Origin: Dolomedes plantarius
Taxonomy: Eukaryota; Arthropoda; Arachnida; Araneae; Dolomedidae
Reading direction: 5' to 3'
DNA length: 64,000 bases
Assembly (NCBI GenBank): GCA_907164885.2
Contig: OU015496.1
Location: forward strand, 138,123,034 to 138,187,033
Made by a program: the position numbers and the translations under genes
Notes under the pieces: model-generated
The model's input: only the letters and a program-made list of their open reading frames with translations
Told to the model about the DNA's origin: nothing
Database searches by the model: none
Shown: piece after piece, positions 34,425-46,299 of the stretch
Numbering within the stretch: the stretch's first letter is position 1
Layout of the letters: the number at the start of each line of letters is the position of its first letter

Positions 34425-35630
34425 TACTACCCTTAACAAAACTTGCAAACTTATTCACACGACAAGTTGCAGTTCTAAAATACATTTTGTTATGAATTCT
34501 ATCGAAGTTATAATTTAAATTTTACTGAAATAGTCTCTAAGAATATACATTAAACGATGGACTTCACAATATCGACCGTTCTTGGAATTATCATAGGATT
34601 TCATTCCTTATTTCAGTTTCATTTTTTTTCTTGTTACAAATTTGTCTGAAAGTTGGAAAGAGAATATGATTGGGGATTTCTTGCTAAAATATCAAAATTT
34701 TGAATTAAATGTTATTTTTATTATCAGTTTTATATTTGAAAATGATCATTTTTATAAATGTGAGAAATTAAATAATACATTACACGTCTTCGTATCACTA
34801 AAATGCATTTACGTAATCATAATTTCAAGTACGTTAAGTGAACTCTAATCTCAAATCATGAAACTGCATAATATGCTGATATCATGAATTCGTACTCAAT
34901 TAATGAAAGATTAGTGACACCTTAAAGGGATTTCGTATTTAATACTATCTTCCATTTATTAGTAGAGTTATGTACATTGAAAAAGTAGTCCTTTAAAATA
35001 ATACAAGTTTTGAAATTATGTTATTTTGAGATCTTCGCTATTTCAAATTATACAGAGATGAATAAAATCTTAAGCTATATAATACTCTCAACTCAATTAG
35101 AACATATTAATTTGAGTATATGTTGAATTATTGATTAGACAAATTAATTAATTAAGCATATTAGTTATTTTGAGAAATCAGTAAATTAGACAAATTAGTT
35201 AATTAGGAAAACTAGTTAAAGTCGAATAACAATTAGCAAGCACAATATTTTAAGAAATCAAAATAATTATAGAATACTAAAATTTGTCCAAAAAAGAAGT
35301 TTGTTGAAAAAATTTACATAACTGCAAAAAATTGAATAAATTAAATTCTTAAACTGAATGATACACGCTTTGTAAGTTTAAACAAAGGGAAGAAAAATCG
35401 ACTGCAAGTATAGACAAATTACAAAAAAGAAACAGCCGTTTGAAAAAAAAATTTTAATTACTATACTAAATTTTTTCAGAAAATAAAATAATAAAATTTA
35501 TAAAACAAAATGAAATTTCAAGGAATCAAATTTTTACGCTGAAGAACACCAACTTTCAATTTAATAAGAGTAAATTTGATCTCAATATACAAAGAGCGAT
35601 CCATAAACACTGAAAGAAAAATCACAAAAA
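34425..35630. other. AT-rich non-coding stretch
   Basis: No gene. Around 35100-35220 AGACAAATTA and TTAATTA strings recur locally. Confidence 0.4.
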
Positions 35631-35635
35631 AAGGA

Positions 35636-35905
35636 ATATAGGTAAAGATAGATATATGGTTACTTTTTTTAAAAAAATGTCTTCCCTCAGATCACATGCA
35701 ACGGTCCCATCGTTCAGTCCACTTTGCAATGCCTGTAGAGAAGATAATTTGCGGAAACTGCTTCAGTGAACACTGCACAGCTTAAATAATGCCAGCCTCT
35801 GTCGGAAACAACCAGAAATGGCATGAAGCGAGCTCAGGACTGTAAGGTGATTGTGGCAGGTTTTTAATATCGCCTTTTGTATAACAAACTACTGAACACA
35901 AGATG
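35636..35905 (-). pseudogene. Mariner (DD34D-type) transposase C-terminal remnant
   Basis: The minus strand reads SPYSPELASCHFWLFP, a stop, AVQCSLKQFPQIIFSTGIAK, WTERWDRCM, a stop and SEGRHFF. This is the conserved mariner C-terminus, in which the family has a catalytic Asp where this copy has His (SCHFW). No inverted end is visible. It is an old fragment. Confidence 0.7.
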
Positions 35906-36133
35906 ATAATGTGTAAAAGCGCTGAATGTTCTAATTCACTACATTGGGTGGTCGAAAGACGGCCAAGGACAAAACTCTTATAAAAACTTCAGAGGCAAAA
36001 AAAATAAAAGCTTGTTCACTAAGAGGGCGTAAAAGAAAAGCTGTCTGTGTGGCCATTGATAGCGATCAAAAGACTATAAATATTGCAAGATAGATGAACG
36101 CTATTTTATGGCCCACAATAAAACTTTCAGCAG

Positions 36134-36530
36134 AGAATGGGCAAAGTTGTATTTCAAAGGAAAATTATGGTGCGGAGGTACTTCCTAGACTATGAACAGG
36201 AGCTGTATATTAAGGGACCAATTGGGACAGGAACTGCTGAGAGAAAAACAGCCCACTGCCCAAGGAAAGAAAAAGGACCGGGCCAAAATGGCCCCGGTAA
36301 ACGGACAACAGCTCCTCCAAGAAACAAAAAAACGAGAGAAGGTCCAGAGATTGAGCTGGCTGTTTTCCAAGAGCTCGGACGATACAGAGTCTGAGATTGA
36401 GCTGCCTCGGAGTCTAGCGGTAGAGCCGGTAACCCGACATGATGATCCTGAATATGTCTTGATTTGGGCCCCTGTCACCGAAGCCATTTCATCGCTGTAC
36501 TCTTCAGCAGTAGTAAGTGCCTCCCGATAG
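36134..36530 (+). other. Unassigned charged open stretch
   Basis: Unusually GC-rich and open in two overlapping plus frames (36137-36394 and 36192-36530). The second reads RDQLGQELLREKQPTAQGKK then REKVQRLSWLFSKSSDDTES and HDDPEYVLIWAPVTEAISS. It is highly charged, with a basic coiled-coil-like part and an acidic patch. A TTTCAG acceptor-like string precedes it (near 36132) and a GTAAGT donor-like string lies near its end (about 36510). It could be a host exon or a transposase tail with a frame break. I recognise no domain. Confidence 0.3.
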
Positions 36531-36539
36531 ATTCTAAAA

Positions 36540-37160
36540 ATAATTACTTTGACCAAATAGTTTGCCTCTTCTTCTGATTCCTTTCTGTGTGAAATGTTAA
36601 TATGAAGGGGAATATTATTTTGTTATTAATTACACCTTAAGTGAATGTTGAGCTTTGTCAAATAAATGTATGATTGAGGCCAATTACCTGTGTTTCCTTG
36701 CTTGCCCCAACACATCCACCCATCCATTGTTTTAAGGTTATTTAATAACTTATATAATGCACAGTGAATTTCATTACTTAACTCTCAGTCACTCACCTCC
36801 ATCGTTATTTTCAAAACTTTAACAATCTATAAACAACTGCTCAACGACCCAATCAGAATCGTCTGCCACATTTAAAAACTTTTACTACAGATTCTTCTTC
36901 AATCCGGATGTTGTTTGCAATTTCATATTTCACTTCCGTATTGTAGCCAACTGGAGAAAAAAATACTATCAGTTTTTACAGAACGCCCTTTGTACGTATA
37001 CTACCGAACAGGAAAACTATGTAGACAATAAAAAGATAACCGTATATCATTTTAAGAACATTAAGGAATTATTAATAATAACGCAGTAACATTTTGTCCT
37101 AAAAGAACGATTAAAAACTAAAAAAGCTAAATAAAATTTTATCTTGTATTCGAAATGTCA
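36540..37160. other. Non-coding stretch
   Basis: An AATAAATG near 36660 follows the charged ORF. Otherwise nothing seen. Confidence 0.35.
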
Positions 37161-37163
37161 ATA

Positions 37164-38381
37164 CACTGAAGTGCCACTGAATTAGGGATACCTACCTAGT
37201 AACGAGTTGGGCCCCCTCTGGCCTTGATAACGGCTGCCACACGACGAGGCGTAGATTCAACAAGTTTCTGGAAACGTTCCACGGGAATGGCTTGCCAAAT
37301 ATTGGCTAAAGCTGTCCATAATTCACTAAGGTTCTTTGGTGCTGTGTGATGGCCTTTCACGCCTTGTTCCAAAACATCTCAAAGATGCTCAATAGGATTT
37401 AAGTCTAGGCTTCTAGGTGGCCAATTCCTGACAGAGAAGTCAGAGGAATGCTCATCCAACCAGCCAGTAGCCAACCGGGACTTGTGAGAGGTACAGATGT
37501 CTTGCTGGAAACCTCCATTACCGTGCGGATAACAGAACAGCATAAAAGGATGGAGGTGATCACCCAGCAACTCTACGTACCGAATTCCATTGAGGGAGGT
37601 TGGTACACGCACCAAAGATCTCAAACTGTGCCACGAAAAACACCCCAGACCATGATTGAGCCACCATGCCCTTGTACAGTTCCAGCCAGGCATGCAGGAT
37701 CCATGGCTTCATGAGCCTGATGCCATATTCTCAGGCTCTTGTCGGCGTTAAGTAGTCGGAATCGAGACTCATCACTCCATGCTACTTGTTTCCAGTCCTC
37801 TACACTCCAGTCTCTGTGCTCTCTTGCCCAGGCAAGACGTGCAGCCCGATGGCGAGTATAGAGCAATGGTACTCTCGTAGGTCGACGGCTCCTGAAACCC
37901 ACGCGGTGAAGCAAGCGTTGCACAGTCCGTTTACTGACTGTACGACTGGCACCGTCATTAAACTGGGTGGTAATTTGAGCTAATGTTTGACTTCGCTGGT
38001 TACGTACAATACGCCTGAGCCGTTTCTCACCACGCACTGTCAAGGCTAATTGTCCTTTGCATTTTGCCATATCGACAGTTTTTTTCCACCATCCATGTAT
38101 TCTTGGTATACTCTTGACACTGTCGACCTTGAAAATCCTAGCTGTCTGACGATTTCGGAAATTGAATGGCCCATGCGTCGCGCACCTACGATTTGTCCGC
38201 GATCTAAGGCGTCTAAATGAGGCAGTTTACCTATACTGGCAATTCCAACAACTAATTCAGAACAACCACAGTACGCGCTATATATGCAGTTACCACAGCG
38301 CCCTCACTTGCGCATACATGATGCGCAGCGCTACACAATTTGCATAGGCTTTGCTATCCCTAATTCAGTGGCACTTCAGTG
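37164..38381 (-). mobile_element. DD36E Tc1-type element, copy 1
   Basis: 1218 bp with identical ends CACTGAAGTGCCACTGAATT (continuing AGGGATA) on both sides and TA at 37162-37163 and 38382-38383. It is almost the same length as, and very similar along its whole extent to, the copy at 50067 in the opposite orientation. Its transposase has more lesions than copy 2. Confidence 0.92.
37196..38234 (-). pseudogene. DD36E Tc1-type transposase, copy 1, broken
   Basis: The minus-strand reading starts at an ATA (38232-38234) where the family Met is expected, followed by GKLP. The HTH region then runs to an A7 run (38079-38085) after which the frame is lost. The -1 frame continues from MAKCKGQLALTVRGEKRLRR through VAWSDESRFRLLNADKS to GGSIMVWGVF. 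A one-base loss in a T run (near 37636) shifts the frame again. The next part keeps FQQDICTSHKSRLATGWLDE and SLDLNPIEHL, and a Trp codon has become a stop (near 37379). The end reads RGGPTRY at 37196. The start and A7 features are shared with copy 2; the other two lesions are private. Confidence 0.88.
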
Positions 38382-38727
38382 TATAATTAAAGTTATTTAT
38401 ATGCATTTTAGAAATATATTTCGATAATAAATAGTTGGAATCCCAACCATACTGTAACATCAGCATTTCTCAATAATTTGTAGCCTTTCACTGCAGATTA
38501 ATTTAATTGGGGAATGAAATCCATTTGTCATCCTAGAGTAGGGTGGATGAACTTTTATTTGTCAAAGTGCTAAAAATATAGAAACAACTTTTCTTAAAGC
38601 AGTGATGTGCCAGCTAGTTTATCAGGAAGAGAAGAGAGGACACACTTTGAGCAAGAAATACATACACTATCGCACAATAAAGGACTGGACTGCAAGATGT
38701 GATTGTATAAGTGTAAGATTACATGCT

Positions 38728-39345
38728 TTAATAGGGGGATGGTCCCACGCGTGCTGCAATTACACTAGCAACCCTTCTGGGCATACTTTCAACAAGGTTT
38801 GATACACTGCTATGGGTATTTGTGTCCCTTCCTGCAAGAATGTCGCCAGGCCATCTGTAAATTTCGGACGTGGTTCCTTGGTCTGTAAGTGTCGCTCTAA
38901 CTCGTCCCACAAATATTCTATGGGGTTTAGGTCGGGACTCTGAGCAATCTAGGGAAGACTTTTTCATCTATATCTTGATACCTCTGCTTGACATAGGCTG
39001 CAACGTGACATGGAGAGTTGTCGTCCTAGAATTAACATTCGTCCATTCCATAAAATTGCCAGAGCGTAGGAAGAACCTGATTGTCCAAAATGTTCACGTA
39101 GGCGTTGGCGTTCAATTTACCAGGAACAGCATGCAAAGGTCCCAGGCCATACCACGAAAAACATCTCAAACAAGTACTCCACCACCACCGAACTTGAGAG
39201 TTGAAACGATAAACTCGTGTAACAGATGTTCGCCTGGCATTCGCCAAACCCAAGTACGTCCATCCGACTGGAAGAGCGTGTAGCGCGACTCGTCATCCAT
39301 AAACCAGTTAAGAAAAACGTTATTCAATGTTCTTGGACCAAACTT
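38728..39345 (-). pseudogene. 5'-truncated Tc1-like transposase remnant
   Basis: The minus strand reads DDESRYTLFQSDGRTWVWRM and PGEHLL, a GGGGV block, CFSWYGLGPLHAVPGKLNAN, LPTLWQFYGMDEC, then DNSPCHVA-like residues, PDLNPIEYLWDELERHL in pieces, and ESMPRRVASVIAARVGPSPY to a TAA (38728-38730). The N-terminal half is absent, at least three frames are needed, and no inverted ends are seen. It is closer to the DD34E pseudogene at 11040 (GLGP..GKLNA.AY.) than to the DD36E copies. Confidence 0.75.
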
Positions 39346-40586
39346 ACAAATTTACCAAAGTTACAAATAAGATTTAATATATTATAATCATTATAGAAAT
39401 TCTTTTAATTTAGTTCACAATTAATGAAAAGCAAATTTGAATTAAATTTACATAAAAGCTCTAAAAAACCTGCTGTATTCTCAGTCGTAATATCTATTTA
39501 AACCTTAAACACGTTCATAAATACAACATACAATCATTTCTGCAGTACAAATTATTCAAACTAATCAGTTACGATTCTGTCAAGCATTGTTAAGCTCAGA
39601 AGTACTTAAAGAAATTAGAAGAAGGCAAAATATTAGAAATATTTGGCCACGATATGTTTTCAATTAATTTTAAGAGACTAATGAAGTGTCACGCACACAA
39701 AAGAACCAGACTGCTGGCCGTATCCTGCAACAGTTGACGCACGCAATTCTGTCGTTTATGTATCCATATAGAATTCAATAACGTTCATGAAAGTCTTAAT
39801 GTTTCTTACTCATGCAATGCATTTACAGATGGCTAGAGAATAAACTGATTGTCTGCTACTAAAGGGTCAAAAAGAATGCCCACTTTTCTTACATCAGACT
39901 TATTTGTCTGTGTATAACATAAAAGCTTGCATGTTTATACTCTCATGTTTACATATTTTGAGAGTATACTGTAATATTTATTACATGTAACTCATTCGTG
40001 TCCAGGAGGAATTAAGTATAATAAAAGTTATGGTATATTCAGAAAATATGCATATAGTATGTATATAGTCAAGCGAAACATGAAGTATACTGCGCATTCT
40101 TTATCAACATTGCTTAAGCAAACAACGTTTTAAAACATCAGTTTATTGTAACGGAGAAACCAAAATAAACTTAAATAGAATATTATTATAAAATTAAGGG
40201 AATAATACTTTAAGTTTATAATAACAATATATCTATAATAAATTCGTATGACGTTGGGTTTAAATTTTTAGTATTATATTTCAAAATGTAGAAATATTTA
40301 CTAATTCTTTCCACCGAAATAATCAATATATGAAAATTATCTTTCTTTTTCTTTTACTTCCGTAAATTATAATAACATTTAGTTATTAAGATTATAAATT
40401 TGTCATATTCTTCATAAAAACAACTTTATATTAAAACTGCATTTATTTTCTCTTTGCAAGTCAAAATATAAATATAAATATACACAAAAAATGATGGGCG
40501 TCAAGACTCGAAAAGTTGGAAAACACTGACCTAGGTCATATAAATTTATGGTCACTACTTACAGTACATAACAACTCAAAAGATGT
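39346..40586. other. AT-rich non-coding stretch
   Basis: Nothing recognised. Confidence 0.4.
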
Positions 40587-40590
40587 TTAA

Positions 40591-41009
40591 GGCTTCTGTG
40601 TACAAACCCTATTGGATTCGCTGACATCACTGTTAACCTATAGTGAAAATTTGTCCAAGGATTGCTTACTTGGATTTAAAGATTTTTTTAAAAATTGTAC
40701 TCCGTAGTAGAGAGAGAAATTTTACACCTTGGAGCATTTGTCGTTTAATAAAAAAACGCAAATAGTATTTTTAAATTTAAATTATTTGGGGGAAAAATCT
40801 GGTATAGTGTTATTTAAACGCTTATAAATTTCTTTGGTAGACGAAACTTATAAAATGAATCATTTTGCAAAGTGCAGAAAAGTTCAGGCTATCTGAAAAT
40901 ACCATTTTTATTTGATTATCAGCCCTATTTAGCTGTAAATAATAGACACATTTTCTCCATAGTTTAACATTGAGGCGAGTGAATTCAATAGGGTTAGAAC
41001 ACAGCAGCC
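40591..41009. mobile_element. TTAA MITE, copy A (419 bp)
   Basis: TTAA at 40587-40590; the right flank reads TTAC (41010-41013), a decayed TTAA. Ends GGCTTCTGTGTACAAACCCT and, inward from the right, GGCTGCTGTGTTCTAACCCT. The interior matches copy B (42857) in the same order: GTAGTAGAGAGAGAAATTTT, AAATTTAAATT, ATCTGGTATAG, AACGCTTATAA, GCAGAAAAGTTCAG and CTGAAAATACCATTTTTAT. No ORF of its own. Confidence 0.82.
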
Positions 41010-41013
41010 TTAC

Positions 41014-42495
41014 ATTTCCTGTAACGATTGCTCTATTGGTTTTTTCGAGCGAGACCATCCCCATAATACATTGCAGTAAGCCTCAAACATTTGTTATAAA
41101 TGTTTGAGACATACAACGGGGAAATTTTCAGGTTTTACCTATAAATTCCTAAATGTTTGGTCCATTAAGTATTGTTTCAGTTCAAATCTCGGGCAGTGGT
41201 TACTTCCATTATCAACTGAAAACTGGTACAGATGAATTGGTAACTATCTGATTCCAAAATCAACTGAAAATATTGAAATATTTTGCAGATAAATTGATCG
41301 AAATATATATATTTTTAATTTTTAGTTCTTGTTAAATATTTTTTTTCTTATTTTTTCGCTTCTGGTGTGATAACCGCTATAGAAACAATATAAAAAGTTA
41401 TTGCTACGTTCGTAAACATAGCATACAAATCAAAACACTCTATTGGGAATCATATCAGAGTACTTTTCACTAGCAATGAAACAAGAATGGACTGTGGTAC
41501 GGTTTCGACAAGGAAATTTTCCAAACATAGTGTAGCCAAGTGATTTCTAATATTTTTAGTGTAAGTGCCATATTAAAACAATATGAAAATTTGACGTGCC
41601 ATAATGAAAATATACTGCAGAAAATAATTTGAATTTAATATAATAATTATGAAACATTGCAACAAATTTTTAAAGGTGTGAAGTAGTTCATTTTATCTGG
41701 AAAACAGAAGAAAATGTTTTTAGTTGTTTTTATTTGCACTTTAAACTCAGAAAATTTTAAAAAGGTAGTGTCTAAATAAAATAATAGTCACTAAGTTTAC
41801 AATGAACCAATATTAAAAAAATTATGTTTAGGGAACAAAAAGATGTACTAGTCATCCATTCTAACCCGTAATTTTTTTCGCCTTAAAGTATGTTAGAAAT
41901 GTTTGATTTTACTATAAGTAAATAATTGTTCCGTGTATATTCCAATTTATTAAAGGACAACTTTTGAAACCACCAATACAAAATCTATAGTAAAAACTTG
42001 TAGATTCTAACAAATTTTTGGATTTCCAGATTTTGTTTCGGACATCGAAAATGAATGGTATGCCACACGTTGGCCACTACTGATGTAGACCAATTTCTCC
42101 TCAAATTTTCCTTTAGTTGCATACATTTCGATAGCGAAAGATAATCGAGGCAATGGGTTTTCTTAAAACTACCTAAACCCACCTAAAGCCACAATATTTA
42201 GGTCTGGATTATGATGTCTCGCGAAATAGTTTGAAAACCACTGACGTAGAAAATTTTCATTGTGTTTCCTGAAGAACTGTTTTAAGCTTTCAACGCGATG
42301 GACATTTGAACTGATCCCAATACAGGTTCAGTCAAACTCCAATGAAACTTTTATTTTGTTTTATTTTTAACTCTACGCCCGTCTCCAGCCTTTCGTCCAT
42401 TAATCAACGAGTAGTCTAGTAAAAGTTTGAGAAATAATAAAACTCATTGTAAGCACCAGCAGTTTATTTCCTTGAAAATTGTCTTCAATATTTAC
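41014..42495. other. AT-rich non-coding stretch
   Basis: No gene. AATCAACTGAAAA-type strings recur at 41210-41275. Confidence 0.4.
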
Positions 42496-42499
42496 AATA

Positions 42500-42650
42500 A
42501 TACTAGGGCAGCTGTTGAGGTGATCTCCATACCAAACCTGCATAATGGACAGATAGGATCATTGACCAGTCCAATACGATGTAAGTGTCTCTGTATGTAG
42601 TAATGTTCCGTAAGCACAATAAGACAAGTGACGCCAGTGACCCCAGGCTA
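42500..42650 (-). pseudogene. LINE ORF2 C-terminal fragment
   Basis: The minus strand reads VTCLIVLTEHYYIQRHLHRI then GLVNDPICPLCRF. This LTGH..L..HLH.GL..DP.C..C arrangement is typical of the region after the reverse transcriptase (and often RNase H) in Jockey/R1/I-type LINEs, where it forms a small Cys-rich motif. Only about 50 residues are recognisable and both sides are lost. Confidence 0.6.
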
Positions 42651-42856
42651 AGCTATAGGTATCGTGCTTCTACTGATAAAACCGCTATTTTGAAAATCCT
42701 TACTTCAATTTGAGATATAAACCAAACTTTTCTATTTTCCTTTCAACTTTATATCCTAAAGACCAAAATGAGTTAGAGTTTGGAAATAAAGTGCAAAGAA
42801 AAGTTGTAACTCTAAATTATTCCGATCCATTTTTGTTCAAAAGCCTTGTTCCTTAA

Positions 42857-43273
42857 GGGTGCTGTGTACTAACACTGCTGGATTTGCTCACCTCAATGTT
42901 AACCTACGGAGAAAACTTGTCCATAGATTGCAGACTTGGATTTAAATATTTTTTTTTTTAATTGCACTCCGTAATAGAGAGAGAAACTTTATACCTTGAG
43001 GCATTTTTCATTGAAAAAATGTAAATAATACTTTTAAATTTAAATTGATCGAGGAAAAAAATCTGGTATAGAGTGTTTTTAACGCTTATAAGTTCCATTG
43101 GGGGATGAAAACTGTAAAATATATCCTGTTGCAAGGAGCAGAAAAGTTCAGTTATCTGAAAATACCATTTTTATTGGATTATCAGAATTTATGTAGCTGT
43201 AAATAGTGGGCAAATTTTTTCCATAGGTTAACATTGAGGAGAGCGAATCCAGCAGTGTTAGTACACAGCACCC
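42857..43273. mobile_element. TTAA MITE, copy B (417 bp)
   Basis: Perfect TTAA at 42853-42856 and 43274-43277. Ends GGGTGCTGTGTACTAACACT and the matching right end are inverted for about 60 bp (continuing GCTGGATT.GCTC.CCTCAATGTTAACCTA). The interior is shared with copy A. Confidence 0.88.
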
Positions 43274-43328
43274 TTAACATTAAATTGTAATCAAATATTA
43301 TAACACTAACTCTTATAAACAAAATTAT

Positions 43329-43545
43329 AACCTTATAACACTAAACTATATATTATAACTCTAAATTATTTTCTATTAATAGGGATAACAGATAACTATT
43401 AAAAAACTCTATAGAATCTTTATTGAAATTAAAACCTTATAACACTAAACTATATATTCTAACTCTAAATTATTACCTAATAATAGTGATAACAGATAGC
43501 TATTAAAATATTTATAGAATCTTTACTGAATACTCATTAAAACAC
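43329..43545. repeat. Tandem duplication, 104-bp period
   Basis: AACCTTATAACACTAAACTA starts at 43329 and at 43433. Both copies continue TATATT.TAACTCTAAATTATT, GATAACAGATA.CTATTAAAA and TATAGAATCTTTA. Confidence 0.88.
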
Positions 43546-44339
43546 AAGGAATACATACCAGGAAAAAAAATTATTTTGAAAAAAAATAGCTAAACAAAAT
43601 TTATTACACAACTTTCTACAGAAATCTTTTATGTTCCCTAGTGAATGTTATACGCAAAGAAATGAATTTTTAGTGTAAAAATACCGCAGAATAAATAGGC
43701 ACTTTCCAGATAGAAAGCAACGCATTTCTATCTGAACACGCGCATTCTTTTTTTATTATTTTTTCCTTGAAAAGAATGAAGATAAAAAAAATAAAGAATG
43801 CGTGCTTGTAAAATGGGGCAAAAAATATTCATCTAGTGAAATGTAGTCATCATTCATAAAGTGCGAAAAATGAAACTTTTTTAGATTTTTCCCACCGTGA
43901 AAACTTTCATTGCATCAATAATGCAAATGTGATTGTAAAATCGATCTGAGTCAGCAGGCATCACACATGATCAGAGTGAAGAAATGAAGAACAAGCACGG
44001 AATAGAATAAGGAAATGAAAGCTCTCAAAAGAAATAAAATAAAGCAAGTCTTTTTTCCGCGATACTTGTGTGAAAAATGACAATTATCTCATGTTTAAGG
44101 GAATGTCCATTTCTAAGTACACGCCATGAGTATATGTCATTCTGGTACCTTTAAATTTTAGATGAATTTATATCATATACAAGTACTGTTCTTCTCTCAT
44201 TTTGTTCCTTCAGTTTTGTAAAGTGTATTTTGAATCATGGAAAAGAATAATGGAAAACTTTATAACCATTTAATAGCAATTCTATTGCTTTCTGGTCATT
44301 ATTTTTTACTGTAATAACCCACCAGCCTAAAATGGCAAA
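43546..44339. other. Non-coding with hairpins
   Basis: A perfect hairpin CAGATAGAAA / TTTCTATCTG (43707-43716, 43725-43734) is followed by a second inverted pair around GCGCATTCTTTTTTTATT and AATAAAGAATGCGTGC (about 43740-43807). No gene. Confidence 0.5.
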
Positions 44340-44341
44340 TA

Positions 44342-44904
44342 CATGGTGTCCGGGATAAAAGTATTCAAAAGTTATGACTTATTTTTACAGAACTACCCAT
44401 TAGAATTAAAACATATATTTAAACAGAAAGAACATCTAACCAAGTTTTAATATAAATCATAGATTTCGACTATAGTATCGTAGATTTCGATGTGTGCACC
44501 TTTTGTAGCACGACTAAAGTCTAAATGGTAATTCAGTTCGCTCCAATTGTTTCACGTAGCATATCAGGAGTTATTAAACTATTTTTCTTGAGTATTCATT
44601 AAGTCCGTTGTGTATAAACAAAAAAATTAAACTGTGGATGAGTTGAAGAAGCGTATCATTAAGCAATTCGTGCAATAACTCTTGATATTCTAAGATACAC
44701 TTGGAGAGAACTGGATTAGCATTTAGACGTTTGTCTTGCTACAAAAGATACACACATCGAAATCTATGATACAATGATCGAAATATATGATTGATATTAA
44801 AATTTGGTGAGATTTTTTTCAATTTAAATAATTTTTTTAATTCTAATGGGCAGTTTCGTAAAAATAAGCCATAACTTTTGGATACTTTTTTCCCGGACAC
44901 CCTG
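44342..44904. mobile_element. Fold-back element from inverted transposase 3' ends
   Basis: 563 bp with TA at 44340-44341 and 44905-44906. The left end reads CATGGTGTCCGGGATAAAAG; the right, inward, reads CAGGGTGTCCGGGAAAAAAG, followed by matching arms. The right half (about 44635-44795, plus strand) encodes VDELKKRII, then ITLDILRYTWRELD, a stop, HLDVCLATKDTHIEIYD. The left half encodes the same C-terminus on the minus strand (WSELNYHLDFSRATKGAHIE then IYD). So the element is two inverted copies of one transposase 3' end with the rest deleted. Confidence 0.78.
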
Positions 44905-45029
44905 TATTATACTAATTTTATATAGATTTCAAAAAGACTGTGAAGTTTTACATTGCTACAACGGACTGTGTTTAAAGGTATATTTTTTTACAGTAAAGTT
45001 AGGTATATAAAGAGCATGATTCTATAATT

Positions 45030-46290
45030 TTACAGCCATCTCTCATTTAAAATCATTGTTAACACATGACTATTGGGAAACTTACATTTATACATTTTCA
45101 AATGACAAAAGTTGGAATTGTATCGGTAGGTGACAGTAATATGGGGCAAGCAAGCAATTCTCGCCAAATTAGTATTACTCAGTATTTTCTGGTTCATATA
45201 CATCTATACATTTTCAAGTAATAAAAACTGAAATAGCATAGGTATATAATACCAAAATGTGACAATAGGGCAATCCTCAACAAATGAATATTCCTCAATA
45301 TTTTCTAGTTCATTTACATAATATATTTTGAAAAGATAAATATCGAAATTGTATACACCTGTATAGGTATACAATTGGGTACCTATAGGTACTCAATATA
45401 GGTACACACCTATACATTGTATACAATAGTATAGGTAGAAAACACTTAAGTGAGACAAATAAATAAATTCACCAAATCAATATTTCTCAATACTTTCTAT
45501 TTCATTCTTTATGATCAATTAATGAAACCGTGCAAAATAATGTTCAACTTTTTAGGGGAAATGATGGGGAGTTTTTGAGCAATTAAAAAACTACATGTTT
45601 TAATACTTTATGGACTTTTAGAGTTTGGATGAACAGTTTCTGTTACTCAACAACCATCTCCTACTTATGATATGTTGTCAGGACATAGGTAGATAACACA
45701 AAATGTTATGCAATCAAACAAATGTAATCAATGTATGATACAGTCAAGCAATCCTCAACAAATTAATATTGGTCAATATTTTCTAGTTCATATACATTTA
45801 TACATTTTGAAAGAGAAAAATCGAAATTGCATAGGTAGAAAACACTTAAACGTGATAAGTAAAAATCCTCATCAAATCAATATTACTCAATATTTTCTAG
45901 TTCATTGTTTATACCCAATTCTTAAAACAGTTAAAAATAATTAGGAAAAATCAACAATGTAGCTTTTAATCATTTCAAAAGTTACTTATTTTTATTGTTT
46001 TATGGACTTTCAAAGATGGGATGAATTGATTCTTTTACTCAGTAACCATCTCGTACATATCATAATATATTGTTAAGTCATAATGAATGTGAGGATTTTA
46101 AAAACTCATATACTTTAAATACTTAAAAATGATAAAAACTGAAACTGTATTGATAAGAAAATCCAACAAAAGGACAAATAAATAGTATTCCCCATATTCC
46201 TCAATTATTTATCCTCATTTTACTCTATTTCATTGTTAATGCCTGATTTTTCGAAACCATCACAAAATACATTTAAAATTTTTTAACGAT
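45030..46290. repeat. Degenerate nested tandem repeat, AT-rich
   Basis: CAATATTTTCTAGTTCAT with variants recurs at about 45189, 45297, 45486, 45775 and 45889. Around it lie ATACATTT.TACATTTT, GAAATTGCATAGGTAGAAAA and CACTTAA blocks. A longer module (TTATGGACTTT...GATGAA...TACTCA.CAACCATCTC) appears near 45610 and 46000, with another partial near 45034. At 45345-45450 the unit contains a cluster of TATAGGTA/TACCTATA palindromes. Confidence 0.7.
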
Positions 46291-46299
46291 AATTAATAA

